Shown one piece after another: positions 29,813-38,612 of a DNA stretch of 53,930 nt; positions within the stretch are counted from its first letter, which is position 1; every line of letters begins with the position of its first letter. Below the pieces are notes generated by a model. It did no database searches and was not told the DNA's origin. It was given only the letters and a program-made list of their open reading frames with translations. A program made the translations under genes and the position numbers. Origin of the DNA: a virus; the IMG/VR virus record IMGVR_UViG_3300017735_000010, positions 1 through 53,930 of that record. One strand, written 5' to 3'.

Positions 29813-31123
29813 TTATACGTAATCAACTCTTCCGTTTTGGTAGACTGCTTTAATCACTGGGAACCTCAATGAATGGGTGCCATTTTGATTTGTAGTCTCT
29901 TCAAAGTACTGAACAGTTATGGTCTTACCTAAAATTTTATTAGGATTTTCAAAATAGTTTCTTCTCTCATCGATTGTGAAACCACTTCCAACCTGTACTC
30001 TATTTCCTTTGTGTTCTATGATGACGTTCTTTAGCATCATCTCTTCCACTTCAAGTCCATCGACAATTACACGATTGGGGGAATTCTCTACGTCTACGAC
30101 GATATACTCTTCATCATAGAATTTCTTTACCTTTAAGATATCAGTACTGCGTTTTCCTTGGTACTTATCGTCTTTTCGTAGCATTAGACCTTCCCAACCG
30201 CTTTGAACGGCAAGGTCCATCTTAGACTCAAACATATCCCAACTGGTTAAGAGGTCTTGTTCAAGTACTCTGTTGTATATTAGTGCGTCTTCTAGTCTTT
30301 CCATTACGAGCCAAAGATTATCAAGTCTCTCACTTAATTTTTCCCTAGAAGTCTTATTCTCAAAGTCTTCTAAAGATATCATATCGAAAATTTGAAATAA
30401 TGGGTTTTCGATGGTGTGGTCTTTTCTTTTGATTTCTTTGATGATTGATTGAAAATCTTCATCACCATTTTCATCAACGATGCAAATCTCTCCATCCATC
30501 ACGGTGTTGTAGAGTTTCAGTTTTTCAAGTTCTTTGGCTACATTTCCAAGTGTTTCAAATGGTTTGCCACTTCTACTTTTGAAAGTAACAGTTCCGAAAT
30601 TATCGAAGAATGCTAAACATCTGACTCCGTCCAATTTTCTAGAAAGGTACCATTCATCAGAATCAAGATTGACTTTCTTTTTGGTTTTCTCATCATAAGT
30701 TGCGGCTAATGCTACATCGAATGTTGGAACCAAACCTGGTACAACTTTGTTAATCATTGAAGTTGTAGAACGGGTCTTAAGATTCCGGTCGAAGATGTTA
30801 TAAATAAGGTCTTCATATTGTCTGTTCTCGAGAATGAATCTGTTTACTGCTGCAATTGCATCATGTCCAGTAATAACTCGATCATTTAAAGTATCTAATA
30901 GGGTAAATATAGTACCGAATTGATTTCCTATGGGGCTAACCAGATCACTTCTCTTTTTAAGATTTTTTGAAGTAACATAATACTGTTTAAATGGAGAATA
31001 TACATACCTAAGGGCTTGAAGGACCTCCTGATCTGATATATAGTCTCTTAAGACATTTAATTTATCAGTGTTTGAGTTTGTTGAGTTACTTCTCTCTACG
31101 AATTGCTGTAATCTATCTAGCAT
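29813..31123 (-). CDS. lig: ATP-dependent DNA ligase (T4 gp30-like)
   Basis: The adenylation motif SRKLDGVR places the nucleophile at Lys163. Further motifs are FKSRSGKPF (III-like), VMDGEICIV (IIIa region), EGLMLRKDDKY (IV) and ILKVKKFYDEEYIVV (V). An OB-fold C-terminal domain follows. The 436-aa length is close to T4 ligase (487 aa). It seals nicks in phage DNA replication and repair. It follows promoter element F. Confidence 0.95.
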   Translation of the reverse strand: MLDRLQQFVERSNSTNSNTDKLNVLRDYISDQEVLQALRYVYSPFKQYYVTSKNLKKRSDLVSPIGNQFGTIFTLLDTLNDRVITGHDAIAAVNRFILENRQYEDLIYNIFDRNLKTRSTTSMINKVVPGLVPTFDVALAATYDEKTKKKVNLDSDEWYLSRKLDGVRCLAFFDNFGTVTFKSRSGKPFETLGNVAKELEKLKLYNTVMDGEICIVDENGDEDFQSIIKEIKRKDHTIENPLFQIFDMISLEDFENKTSREKLSERLDNLWLVMERLEDALIYNRVLEQDLLTSWDMFESKMDLAVQSGWEGLMLRKDDKYQGKRSTDILKVKKFYDEEYIVVDVENSPNRVIVDGLEVEEMMLKNVIIEHKGNRVQVGSGFTIDERRNYFENPNKILGKTITVQYFEETTNQNGTHSLRFPVIKAVYQNGRVDYV

Positions 31124-31156
31124 ATTTTAAAGGTTTTAAAGGTTATTATTAATTTG

Positions 31157-31216
31157 TTATAGTATAAATATAATCATTATAAACGACATAAAAAAATCTG
31201 GAGTGATTTATTTTCA
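31157..31216 (-). promoter_or_regulatory. Conserved early/middle promoter-like element, copy F
   Basis: The minus strand carries GAAAATAAATCACTCCAGAT, TTTTTTATGTCGTTTATAAT and GATTATATTTATACTATAA, 34 bases before the ligase ATG. Its leader (AATAATAACCTTTAAAA) is shared with copy A. Confidence 0.75.
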
Positions 31217-31223
31217 CTTTTTT

Positions 31224-31562
31224 TTATCTTAGTTGATTTAATTTATCGTGAATATACCTATTAATTCTCTCCCATCTACTGAGTCCTGAACCCCATAGAA
31301 CTCTTTCGTCCATATTAATACACCAATAATTCCATTTTTTAAATAAAAATAAAATATCGATTGTTAGTTCTCCAGCATGTGTAATTGTTGGGAAATGCCA
31401 TGTGATTTCGAATAGAGAGCCTGACCATATAAATCCTCTATCTATGTTAAGTATCTGAAATCCAAATTTTTGATTATCTCCACCTAAATAAATACTGAAT
31501 AAACTTATTTTAGTAGTCCAATTATTTGTTTTCCATGCTATTTTCTGTAGTATCTTTCTCAT
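31224..31562 (-). CDS. Hypothetical protein, 112 aa
   Basis: The frame opens further upstream, but the ATG at 31562 (MRKILQKIAWKTNNW) is chosen because it lies two bases after the previous stop; the longer version would overlap that gene by 55 bases. The product is aromatic-rich (FIWSGSLFEITWHF; KKWNYWCINMDERVLW), possibly a small beta-rich domain. No family is recognised. Confidence 0.6.
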   Translation of the reverse strand: MRKILQKIAWKTNNWTTKISLFSIYLGGDNQKFGFQILNIDRGFIWSGSLFEITWHFPTITHAGELTIDILFLFKKWNYWCINMDERVLWGSGLSRWERINRYIHDKLNQLR

Positions 31563-31564
31563 TT

Positions 31565-31759
31565 CTAAAATTTTTTCGATGGTAGACCATTTCGTGCTCG
31601 TTCTAAAAAGTGTAACCATACTGCTCCATTAATTCCTATCCAAATGTTGTTTTCAAGGCTGTAAGGTTCGATCCATTGGCCGTATATAATTACTGGAAGA
31701 CTGAATAAAGCGATCATTTGTACTAGTGCGAATAATTTGTATTTTAAAATGTTTTTCAT
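31565..31759 (-). CDS. Small membrane protein, 64 aa
   Basis: Two hydrophobic stretches (LFALVQMIALFSLPVIIYG and NIWIGINGAVWLHFLE) and a basic tail. No family is recognised. It is followed two bases later by the 112-aa gene. Confidence 0.6.
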   Translation of the reverse strand: MKNILKYKLFALVQMIALFSLPVIIYGQWIEPYSLENNIWIGINGAVWLHFLERARNGLPSKKF

Positions 31760-31772
31760 TTTTATTTTATTT

Positions 31773-31973
31773 TTATGTTAATAATGTATATGCTTCTCCA
31801 TATATTTCGTTTAATTCTTTCATGGACAAACTTTCTAAATCTTTTAATTTTTGGATATTTTTACTTCTTAAAAAAGAAACCCATTCCTTTCTCATTACTT
31901 CTGGCCATTCGAATTCAGTTGTTACCCATTCTATCTGGTCTATTGTGTGTTTTCTGTTTAATGTTATTTCCAT
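31773..31973 (-). CDS. Small helical protein, 66 aa
   Basis: Starts MEITLNRKHTIDQIEWVTTE; the C-terminal part KLKDLESLSMKELNEIYGEA resembles short helix-hairpin interaction segments seen in many phage small proteins. No function is assigned. It begins one base after the previous stop. Confidence 0.6.
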   Translation of the reverse strand: MEITLNRKHTIDQIEWVTTEFEWPEVMRKEWVSFLRSKNIQKLKDLESLSMKELNEIYGEAYTLLT

Positions 31974-31974
31974 T

Positions 31975-32436
31975 TTAGTTTAATTTATATCCTTTAAAAT
32001 TTTTATGAGTTTCAAATACCCATTGCTCTTTTGCATCTAGGGTTTCGTACCATTTAATAAGACTTTGAATAGTACCGTTTTTACGCTTCATTATTTTATC
32101 TAAATCGGTTTTCATTCTGCTTGCGTCTTCTTCGGTATGATTGTTAAACCATTCTTGAAGTTTTGGTTTTACATGTAAATATCCTTCTTCAAATAATACA
32201 AAGGTTGCATTACATAAAAGCTCTGTTGTCTTATTTAATCTTTGTGCGAAATCTTTAGCTGCTATTTTTGCAGTTTGAAGTTCTGCTTCAAGCTTTGATT
32301 CTTTTTCAGTTTTAGATTCTTCTAATCGTTTTTCAAGTCTTAAAACTTCTTTTCGAAGAGCTTCGTTTTCATCTAATTGTCTTTGAGTCCTGTGGTCATC
32401 TAAATAATCGTAGGCTCCTGCATCTGAACATGGCAT
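31975..32436 (-). CDS. Coiled-coil protein, 153 aa
   Basis: MPCSDAGAYDYLDDHRTQR is followed by a long charged coiled coil at about 20-75. The C-terminal half is helical with WFNNHTEEDASRMKTDLDKI. Similar short proteins starting MPCSDG/A... occur in several phage genomes from memory, but no function is known. Confidence 0.65.
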   Translation of the reverse strand: MPCSDAGAYDYLDDHRTQRQLDENEALRKEVLRLEKRLEESKTEKESKLEAELQTAKIAAKDFAQRLNKTTELLCNATFVLFEEGYLHVKPKLQEWFNNHTEEDASRMKTDLDKIMKRKNGTIQSLIKWYETLDAKEQWVFETHKNFKGYKLN

Positions 32437-32456
32437 AATTTTTGGTTTTTAAGGGT

Positions 32457-32663
32457 TTATAATTTACTATTTATGTAGGCTATAATTACGCCTACTGTGA
32501 TTGTTAATCCTATTACTAATAATCCTACTGTAAGAGGTAGCCATAAGGGTGCGGTTATCCACCACCATGACCAAGCAGCTACCTGTCCTATTTCAGCCAG
32601 TTTTAAAGTTAGAAATATTAGAAATATTATTGTAAATATTGGAAATGATTTTTTCTTTGACAT
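32457..32663 (-). CDS. Small membrane protein with two TM segments, 68 aa
   Basis: Hydrophobic segments at about 7-22 (PIFTIIFLIFLTLKLAEIG) and 36-64 (WITAPLWLPLTVGLLVIGLT), with a WSWWW cluster between. No family is recognised. Confidence 0.6.
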   Translation of the reverse strand: MSKKKSFPIFTIIFLIFLTLKLAEIGQVAAWSWWWITAPLWLPLTVGLLVIGLTITVGVIIAYINSKL

Positions 32664-32664
32664 C

Positions 32665-32952
32665 TTATAATGATTTTAAAAGGTTAGGTGATACTTTGAA
32701 TTTTTGTGTTGCAAAAGGGTTTGTTGAATATTCAACTACTGAGATAGTTTTTCTATTGATTCTTTCAATTACAAAAACCTCTTCTGGGTCTCTGCTTTCG
32801 TGAACAATTGTAACTTTATCTCCAATTTTGAATTGGCTTTTTTCTTCTTCCTGAACAAGAGTTACTGCTCTGTTAAAAATAGTTCTAATTTCATTTAGCT
32901 CCCTTCGGTTAGCTGTTCTAATGAAATCTTTAACGTTTTCTAAATTTGTCAT
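32665..32952 (-). CDS. Small SH3/KOW-like protein, 95 aa
   Basis: A helical N-terminus (about 1-35) precedes FKIGDKVTIVHESRD, INRKTISVVEYST and FKVSPNLLKSL. This beta-barrel pattern (GDKV...INRKT..V...VSPxLLK) recurs in small phage proteins and resembles KOW/SH3-type nucleic acid or ribosome-binding domains. The role is unknown. It is the first gene after promoter element G. Confidence 0.6.
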   Translation of the reverse strand: MTNLENVKDFIRTANRRELNEIRTIFNRAVTLVQEEEKSQFKIGDKVTIVHESRDPEEVFVIERINRKTISVVEYSTNPFATQKFKVSPNLLKSL

Positions 32953-32973
32953 TGTTATTGTTTTGATTAATTA

Positions 32974-33030
32974 ATTATAGTATAAATATAACAATAATAA
33001 ACGACATAAAAAAATTCGGAGTGACTTTTT
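32974..33030 (-). promoter_or_regulatory. Conserved early/middle promoter-like element, copy G
   Basis: The minus strand carries GTCACTCCGAATTTTTTTAT, GTCGTTTATTATTG and TTATATTTATACTATAA, 22 bases before the ATG at 32952. This copy has CCGAAT where most have CCAGAT. Confidence 0.7.
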
Positions 33031-33042
33031 TTTAAAAAAGTT

Positions 33043-33144
33043 TTATTTATTTGGCCACTTTTTGTCAATGTGGTTTAAGGCAAAGCCTATTACGAAAAAT
33101 GCAAGAACTGCTGTTAATGTGGCCATTTTAGTAGGTAAGTCCAT
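33043..33144 (-). CDS. Small membrane protein, 33 aa
   Basis: ATG at 33144, TAA at 33043. MDLPTKMATLTAVLAFFVIG is followed by FALNHIDKKWPNK: one TM helix with a short basic tail. It is the last gene before promoter element G. No family is recognised. Confidence 0.5.
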   Translation of the reverse strand: MDLPTKMATLTAVLAFFVIGFALNHIDKKWPNK

Positions 33145-33153
33145 GTAACCGGG

Positions 33154-33285
33154 TTATTTGCCCTGTCCTCTGTACTTCTTTTTATAGTTTTTAGATTCTT
33201 TAGACCTAGATGTGTTGTTTTTAGAATGCACTCCTGGTCTTTTTGTTTTTTGTACTTTTTCGTTTGATGAAGTTAATCTTGCCAT
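33154..33285 (-). CDS. Small basic protein, 43 aa
   Basis: ATG at 33285, TAA at 33154. MARLTSSNEKVQKTKRPGVH is followed by a Ser/Lys/Asn-rich tail ending YRGQGK. It is strongly basic, so nucleic acid or ribosome binding is plausible. I recall similar tiny proteins (MARLT...GVHSK...) in flavobacterial phages, but no function. Confidence 0.6.
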   Translation of the reverse strand: MARLTSSNEKVQKTKRPGVHSKNNTSRSKESKNYKKKYRGQGK

Positions 33286-33289
33286 TTTA

Positions 33290-33490
33290 CTATTTTTTCT
33301 TTATATATTCTAATGCCTTTGATTGATTTTCATGTTTTTTGAAAAAATCGTATTCTTGTTTATCGCTTAACTGAACTTCATCTATATGTCCATCTTTAAA
33401 TATTACCGATAGTTTTTTATTAGATACATTATAGGCTGAACCTGTAATATTGCTGTCGTTATAAAATGCAGTTTCTCTGATTAAAGACAT
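33290..33490 (-). CDS. KTSC-domain-like protein, divergent copy, 66 aa
   Basis: MSLIRETAFYNDSNITGSAY, then NVSNKKLSVIFKDGHIDEVQ, aligns along its length with the neighbouring 78-aa protein. It keeps the S-x-I/V-x-x-x-x-Y-N...L-x-V-x-F-x-x-G frame of KTSC domains but is less typical. It overlaps the other copy by ten bases, consistent with tandem duplication and divergence. Confidence 0.65.
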   Translation of the reverse strand: MSLIRETAFYNDSNITGSAYNVSNKKLSVIFKDGHIDEVQLSDKQEYDFFKKHENQSKALEYIKKK

Positions 33491-33717
33491 TCTTCCTGAA
33501 AGATTTTAGTGTTTTCTAGATTTTTAATGTATTCATTGAATGACTTTCCAGTTGACAAACCATCTCTAAAAAATTCATAATTTATGATAGGCACCATTTT
33601 ATATTCGTATACTGCACCAGTATTAAACATAACCTCTAACGTGTAATCGTTAAAATTATAATGAGATGATTTTACCGTACTTGATTTGTACTTTACTGTT
33701 TCGGATAATTTTGACAT
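33481..33717 (-). CDS. KTSC-domain protein, 78 aa
   Basis: SSTVKSSHYNFNDYTLEVMF, NTGAVYEYKMVP and STGKSFNEYIKN match the KTSC domain (named for its K-T-S-C-like C-terminal motif; here GKSFN). In other systems this domain is a small beta-rich unit, sometimes linked to RNA or ribosome-related proteins. Its role here is unknown. It is followed by the divergent copy. Confidence 0.75.
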   Translation of the reverse strand: MSKLSETVKYKSSTVKSSHYNFNDYTLEVMFNTGAVYEYKMVPIINYEFFRDGLSTGKSFNEYIKNLENTKIFQEECL

Positions 33718-33766
33718 ATTTTTTATTTTTATTTATATGTTATATGTAAAATTCTAAAAATGTTTA

Positions 33767-36700
33767 TTAAAAGCTGTTTCTTGTCTTTACAACAACCTGT
33801 CCACTTTCTAACAGGTCTATTAATTCCTGCATACTTCCTCCAGATGATGGAGCTGGTTCAGCAGGTCTCGGTGTTGGTTGACCTATAGGAGTTGCTTTAT
33901 TACTTGTTGCTTCAGCAAGTTTGCCCATTGCCTTACTTGCATCTCCAACTACGTTACCTACCTCCGAATTTGATTCTTTAGCAGCTTCTACGGTCGATTC
34001 AAAGTTAGCTATCATAGATGCAAGTTCTTTAACTGCTTCAATTAAACTATCACCAAGTGTTGCCATTGCGTCTTCTCCTCCTTGTTCAGTAAGATATGCA
34101 AGTGCTTTAAACATTTCTGTTGATTTTTCAAGAGCTTCTAGATCCATTCTTTGAGAAGTCTCTTGTATTTTACCATAAGATATTGCAATTGATCTAAAAT
34201 CTTTTGCAGTATCTGTTATTTTAGCGGCATGCATTATTTTTATCATTTTATTAATTCCAAAATGAGCAAATGGCCTTACTTCACCTATTTGAGTATATGC
34301 GTCTGCCATTCTTTGGAATGCATGTGCAGTTCTTCCTAATCTTTGGAATTTTAAAAGAGCTCCTAAGCCGTCAACACCATCTTTCCACGATCCTAAAAAG
34401 CCACGTACTGCTTTTCCTAAAAACATTATTTTAAATGCTCCTATTTTATTGAAACCTAAAAGGGCGTGTGCCATCTCTCCCATAGTATGTGCTGCAACTC
34501 TACCAAGTTTAACTACAGAAGGGTCCTCTACTATCTTTTTAATACCAGTAAATACATACATTAATGATACAGGTAAACCTTTTGCAAGATTCATACCTTT
34601 TGAAACATCACTTTTAGGAGGTCCAACTCTAAAGCCAAACATTGTATCATCTCCGCCATATTTCTTACCTATTCTACCAAATGCATCCATTGGGTAGTAA
34701 ATCATATCATAGATGTTTTTAGCTAATTTCTTTAAATTATCGCCTGCTAATGTTTTATATCCAGTTACTTTTTCCGGATTTGAAGGGTCATCATATTCAG
34801 GAAATTTAAGTTTAGCCATATACATATATCCTATTGCTATTGATGCAAGTCTCCTACCTAAATATTTTGCTGATGATATACCTTGACCAGCTGCTCCTGA
34901 TAGCCGTGAACCAAAAAGTCCTTTTGGTGGACCCATTGGATATTTCTTACCTATTCTACCAAATGCATCCATTGGATAATAAATCATCTGGAATATATTC
35001 TTAGCTACTTTCTTAGGAGCATCTCCTGTCATTGTGTCATAACCTACAATTCTTGTACCTTTATATCTAGGGAATTTCAATATGGCAAACCAGCTAATAC
35101 CTCTTGCAAGATTTCCTAGTACTCTACCTAAATATTTACCCTGTGCAATACCAGCACCTACATCACCTGTATTATTAATACCTAATTCTCCTAGGAGACC
35201 AGACGCTCTTTTGAAAGGATATTTCTTACCTATTCTACCAAAACCGTCCATAAGAGAAACGATCATGTTTACGATATTATCTGTAACCTTTTTCATACCT
35301 CCACTGGTTAAAGAAGTATACCCTACTAACTTTTTACCTTTATATTCCGGGAATTTAAGAGTTGAAAAGTCTTTTAAACCTTTACCAAGTTCTGATATTA
35401 CTCCTCCCATTCCGGATGCTTGCTTAACACCTTCACCAACTTTTCCATCTGGTGCGTATCTAGTAGCGCCCCACCAAGTTTTATATTTTCTTCTAGGGAA
35501 TCTTCTAGCAACATTACCAAAACCGGTAGCAAGTGATAAAATCATATCTACGATGTTTGCAGTTACTTTCTTAAGAACATTTCCTTTTGTTAAATCAATA
35601 TAGTCTACTATTTTAGTTCCCTTATATACTGGGAATTTAAGAGTTGAAAAGTCTTTTAAGCCCGCACCAATTCCAGCAACAACTCCACCCATACCAGAAG
35701 ATTGCTCGATACCAACACCTACCGGACCTGTAGTCGTATAAGTTGTACCAAAGAAGCCCTTGTGTTTTTTCTTTGGATATCTTCTACCTATTGTTGCAAA
35801 ACCTCCTGCTAAAGCAACAACCATCATAACTATATTGTCAGTTACTTTTTTAAGTACATCTCCTTTGGTTAAATCAATTGTCTCTGTTATTTTCTCAGGT
35901 TTTGAAGGGTCATCATATTTATGAAATTTAAGAGTTGAAAAGGATTTCATACCTTCGGCAATTCCACCAAGTGCAGAACCCATACCGGAAACAGATTGAA
36001 TACCTGTTTTTACAGGGTTGTCAGTTCCTCCTAAGAAACCCCATAAACCTGATTTTGGTTTATTAGGAAACATTCTACCCACTCTACCAAATGCGCCTGC
36101 TAGACTTTCTACCATCATAGCAACATTTGCTGAAATTTTATTCATAGCACCCTTGTCAACTGTTATATACTCAGTTATTTTTCCAGGGTCATTAGGGTCT
36201 CCATAAGTTGGGAATCTAAGTACTGAAACGGCTTTCATACCTTTTGCGATACTTGTTAAAGCGTCTCCCATTCCCATTGTTGATTGAATACCATCATATA
36301 AAGCACCGGCTCCTAAACCAAAGAAACCAGCACCTCCGTATTTTCTACCAATTCTACCAAATGCACCTGCTATAGACTCTACCATAACAGAAATATTTTT
36401 GGCTACTTTTTTATCGATTTTGTGCTTCATGAAGTCGGCAATACCCTTACCTATTTTTATTAAGGAATGACCTACGACAACCATTGCTGCAGCTCCAGCT
36501 CCAATATTTATAGAACCGAAACCGAATTTGAATGCTTCTCCTAATGAATTAATTAAAAGTTGAATATTTGTTTGGGCAGTTGCACCTATTCCCATGAAAC
36601 CTCCTGATTTTGGGTTTCCTTTAGTGGAAATCATCTCTCTCCAACCATTTCCCTTAAATATAGGCATCATTGCTTTTATACCTTTTGCTATTGGCCACAA

Positions 36701-38584
36701 TGCTAAACCAGCAGCACCTAATGCTACGGACCCTGCTAGAATCATACCAGAGTTTAATGGGTTCCATCTAAAACTATAACCAACTGATTCCATTAAAGTT
36801 TGAAAATTAGATACTGGTCCCGCTCCCATTCCTAAAAAACCTTTAGATTGGTGGTGAGTACCTATCATTGATTTCCATTCTGAGCCTTTAAATATTGGAA
36901 TAAAGCCTTCAAGTCCAAAAGATACTGATTTCAATGCTAATCCAGTAGCTCCCATTGCGGCTGCTCCTAAAAGTATGAGTGCAGATGCGAAACCCCAACC
37001 TGCTGCCATAACTCCCATTCCAACAAGAAATACTCCAAGTTCAGCCATAAACATCCAAGGATCTCCAGTACTATTTAAGGCTTCTGCCATTGATCCGACT
37101 CCCCATCCCATAACTGCAAGTGCTAGTCCAGTACCTGCAAGTACTAATGCACCTTTTCCTATAGTCTTCCATTGCTTACCATAACCCCACATTATTACAC
37201 CTAAACCTACAAGGGCTACTCCTAGCTGAGCCATAAACTCCCAAGGGTTTGCAGGTAATGCTGCTTCGAATTTTTTAAGTGCGTATGCTAATATGATGAT
37301 TGCTATCCCTGTCAATGCTAAACCTATTGCTCCCTTTTTTATACCTTTGCTAAATTTACCAACAATCCACATTGCAAATGCAAGACCTACAAGTACTAGC
37401 ATTGTAAATCCTAAAGTTTTGAAAGTTTCTTTTGTTGGTGGAAAAAGAAGTCCAAAAATAAATAAAGCGGCTCCCAATATTAATATGGCTATACCTAGCT
37501 TTTTTAATGCTTTAGCACCTTTATTCACTGATTTTGTAAATTTTAATTTATCTAAAACAAAAAACAATAAAGCAAATCCTAATATTACACCCATTATAAT
37601 TGGTATTGACTTAAGTGCGTATTGATATACGAACCCACTTAGAACTATAGCAACACCAAATAAAAGTATTCCTATTCCTACATCTCTTAAATCCTTGAAC
37701 TTTTCTAAACTTTTCTTATTTACTAAGAACCCTATTAAAGTAAGGGCAATCAACATTATGGCTAGTGTTCCTATTATAGATTTTAACGAATTGAATGCCA
37801 TTGGATATACATATCCTGAAAGAAGTAATAAACCTCCAAATAAAAGTATTCCTATTCCTACATCTCTTAAACCTGTAAATTTTTCTAAACTCTTCTTACT
37901 TGTTAAACCACCTATTATAGTAAGGGCGACCATTGTTATTAATAGTGTTGGTATTATAACAACTAAGGCTAATAACGCAAACGGATATACAAGTCCTGCA
38001 AGTGCTAAAGTAACACCGAAAAGTAGTATTGATGTTCCAACTTTCCCTAAAAGAGTTAGAGCTTCCATAGTAATTTTTGCTGTAGCTGCAAACGGGGCTA
38101 ACATTGACATTATTACCATCATTCCCACTAACATGAGCCCAACAAGTGGAACTGCTATCATACCAGTTATAAGGAAGGGTAACGCAAGTGTTAGTAGAAT
38201 AGCAAATTTAAGAATTTTAGGTGCTATACCCATTACGGCTTCAATACCCATGGAAATACCTTCCATTCTCTCCTTAACTTCTTTACCAGAAGTTGTCATT
38301 TTATCTATAACTTCGGCGATACCGCCTAGACCTTTACCTACTGCTTGAAGACCTTTTTCACCAAGTATCTTCCAAGCAATTGCTTCTTTAATTGTTAAAC
38401 CTGCAAATAAACTTACTTTTGTTTCAGCCTCGTCTTTTACTTGACGTTGTTCTGTACCTTGAAGCTGCTTTAGAATTTCTTCAAATATGCTGAACAGCTC
38501 TCCTCCTGGGGAAAGCTGTTCAACTATTACTTTTTGATTATCTCCTGATAATTTCTCAAATGGAGATGCGAATGGTTTTGCCAA
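33767..38584 (-). CDS. Tail tape measure protein, 1605 aa, with membrane segments and internal repeats
   Basis: The start is a TTG at 38584, supported by a late motif 19 bases upstream and no nearby ATG. Residues 1-115 are soluble, about 115-550 hold many hydrophobic segments (for example FAILLTLALPFLITGMIAVP), and about 700-1400 contain repeats built on LKDFSTLKFPxYKG, then KKVTxNIVxMI and GFGRIGKKYP. The end is helical, then Pro/Ser-rich. Size, hydrophobic core, repeats and position after the sheath/tube and gp26/51-like genes identify a tape measure. It sets tail length and probably enters the host envelope. Confidence 0.85.
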   Translation of the reverse strand: MAKPFASPFEKLSGDNQKVIVEQLSPGGELFSIFEEILKQLQGTEQRQVKDEAETKVSLFAGLTIKEAIAWKILGEKGLQAVGKGLGGIAEVIDKMTTSGKEVKERMEGISMGIEAVMGIAPKILKFAILLTLALPFLITGMIAVPLVGLMLVGMMVIMSMLAPFAATAKITMEALTLLGKVGTSILLFGVTLALAGLVYPFALLALVVIIPTLLITMVALTIIGGLTSKKSLEKFTGLRDVGIGILLFGGLLLLSGYVYPMAFNSLKSIIGTLAIMLIALTLIGFLVNKKSLEKFKDLRDVGIGILLFGVAIVLSGFVYQYALKSIPIIMGVILGFALLFFVLDKLKFTKSVNKGAKALKKLGIAILILGAALFIFGLLFPPTKETFKTLGFTMLVLVGLAFAMWIVGKFSKGIKKGAIGLALTGIAIIILAYALKKFEAALPANPWEFMAQLGVALVGLGVIMWGYGKQWKTIGKGALVLAGTGLALAVMGWGVGSMAEALNSTGDPWMFMAELGVFLVGMGVMAAGWGFASALILLGAAAMGATGLALKSVSFGLEGFIPIFKGSEWKSMIGTHHQSKGFLGMGAGPVSNFQTLMESVGYSFRWNPLNSGMILAGSVALGAAGLALWPIAKGIKAMMPIFKGNGWREMISTKGNPKSGGFMGIGATAQTNIQLLINSLGEAFKFGFGSINIGAGAAAMVVVGHSLIKIGKGIADFMKHKIDKKVAKNISVMVESIAGAFGRIGRKYGGAGFFGLGAGALYDGIQSTMGMGDALTSIAKGMKAVSVLRFPTYGDPNDPGKITEYITVDKGAMNKISANVAMMVESLAGAFGRVGRMFPNKPKSGLWGFLGGTDNPVKTGIQSVSGMGSALGGIAEGMKSFSTLKFHKYDDPSKPEKITETIDLTKGDVLKKVTDNIVMMVVALAGGFATIGRRYPKKKHKGFFGTTYTTTGPVGVGIEQSSGMGGVVAGIGAGLKDFSTLKFPVYKGTKIVDYIDLTKGNVLKKVTANIVDMILSLATGFGNVARRFPRRKYKTWWGATRYAPDGKVGEGVKQASGMGGVISELGKGLKDFSTLKFPEYKGKKLVGYTSLTSGGMKKVTDNIVNMIVSLMDGFGRIGKKYPFKRASGLLGELGINNTGDVGAGIAQGKYLGRVLGNLARGISWFAILKFPRYKGTRIVGYDTMTGDAPKKVAKNIFQMIYYPMDAFGRIGKKYPMGPPKGLFGSRLSGAAGQGISSAKYLGRRLASIAIGYMYMAKLKFPEYDDPSNPEKVTGYKTLAGDNLKKLAKNIYDMIYYPMDAFGRIGKKYGGDDTMFGFRVGPPKSDVSKGMNLAKGLPVSLMYVFTGIKKIVEDPSVVKLGRVAAHTMGEMAHALLGFNKIGAFKIMFLGKAVRGFLGSWKDGVDGLGALLKFQRLGRTAHAFQRMADAYTQIGEVRPFAHFGINKMIKIMHAAKITDTAKDFRSIAISYGKIQETSQRMDLEALEKSTEMFKALAYLTEQGGEDAMATLGDSLIEAVKELASMIANFESTVEAAKESNSEVGNVVGDASKAMGKLAEATSNKATPIGQPTPRPAEPAPSSGGSMQELIDLLESGQVVVKTRNSF

Positions 38585-38602
38585 CGTTTTTAAGTATTTT
38601 TA

Positions 38603-38611
38603 TTATATATC
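38603..38611 (-). promoter_or_regulatory. Late-promoter-like motif GATATATAA
   Basis: GATATATAATAAAAATACTT on the minus strand, 19 bases before the TTG start of the tape measure. Confidence 0.6.
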
Positions 38612-38612
38612 T

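Noticed and set aside
31563-31619. Longer start for the 112-aa gene
   Set aside because: It would overlap the previous gene by 55 bases, while an ATG lies two bases after that gene's stop.
33031-33045. AT-only palindrome as terminator
   Set aside because: The stem is all A-T with no GC pairs and would be too weak to call.
35082-38348. Several plus-strand ORFs of 61-217 aa (Pro/Ser/Ile-rich)
   Set aside because: They are mirror frames of the repetitive tape measure gene; composition follows from antisense reading of Gly/Lys/Leu codons.
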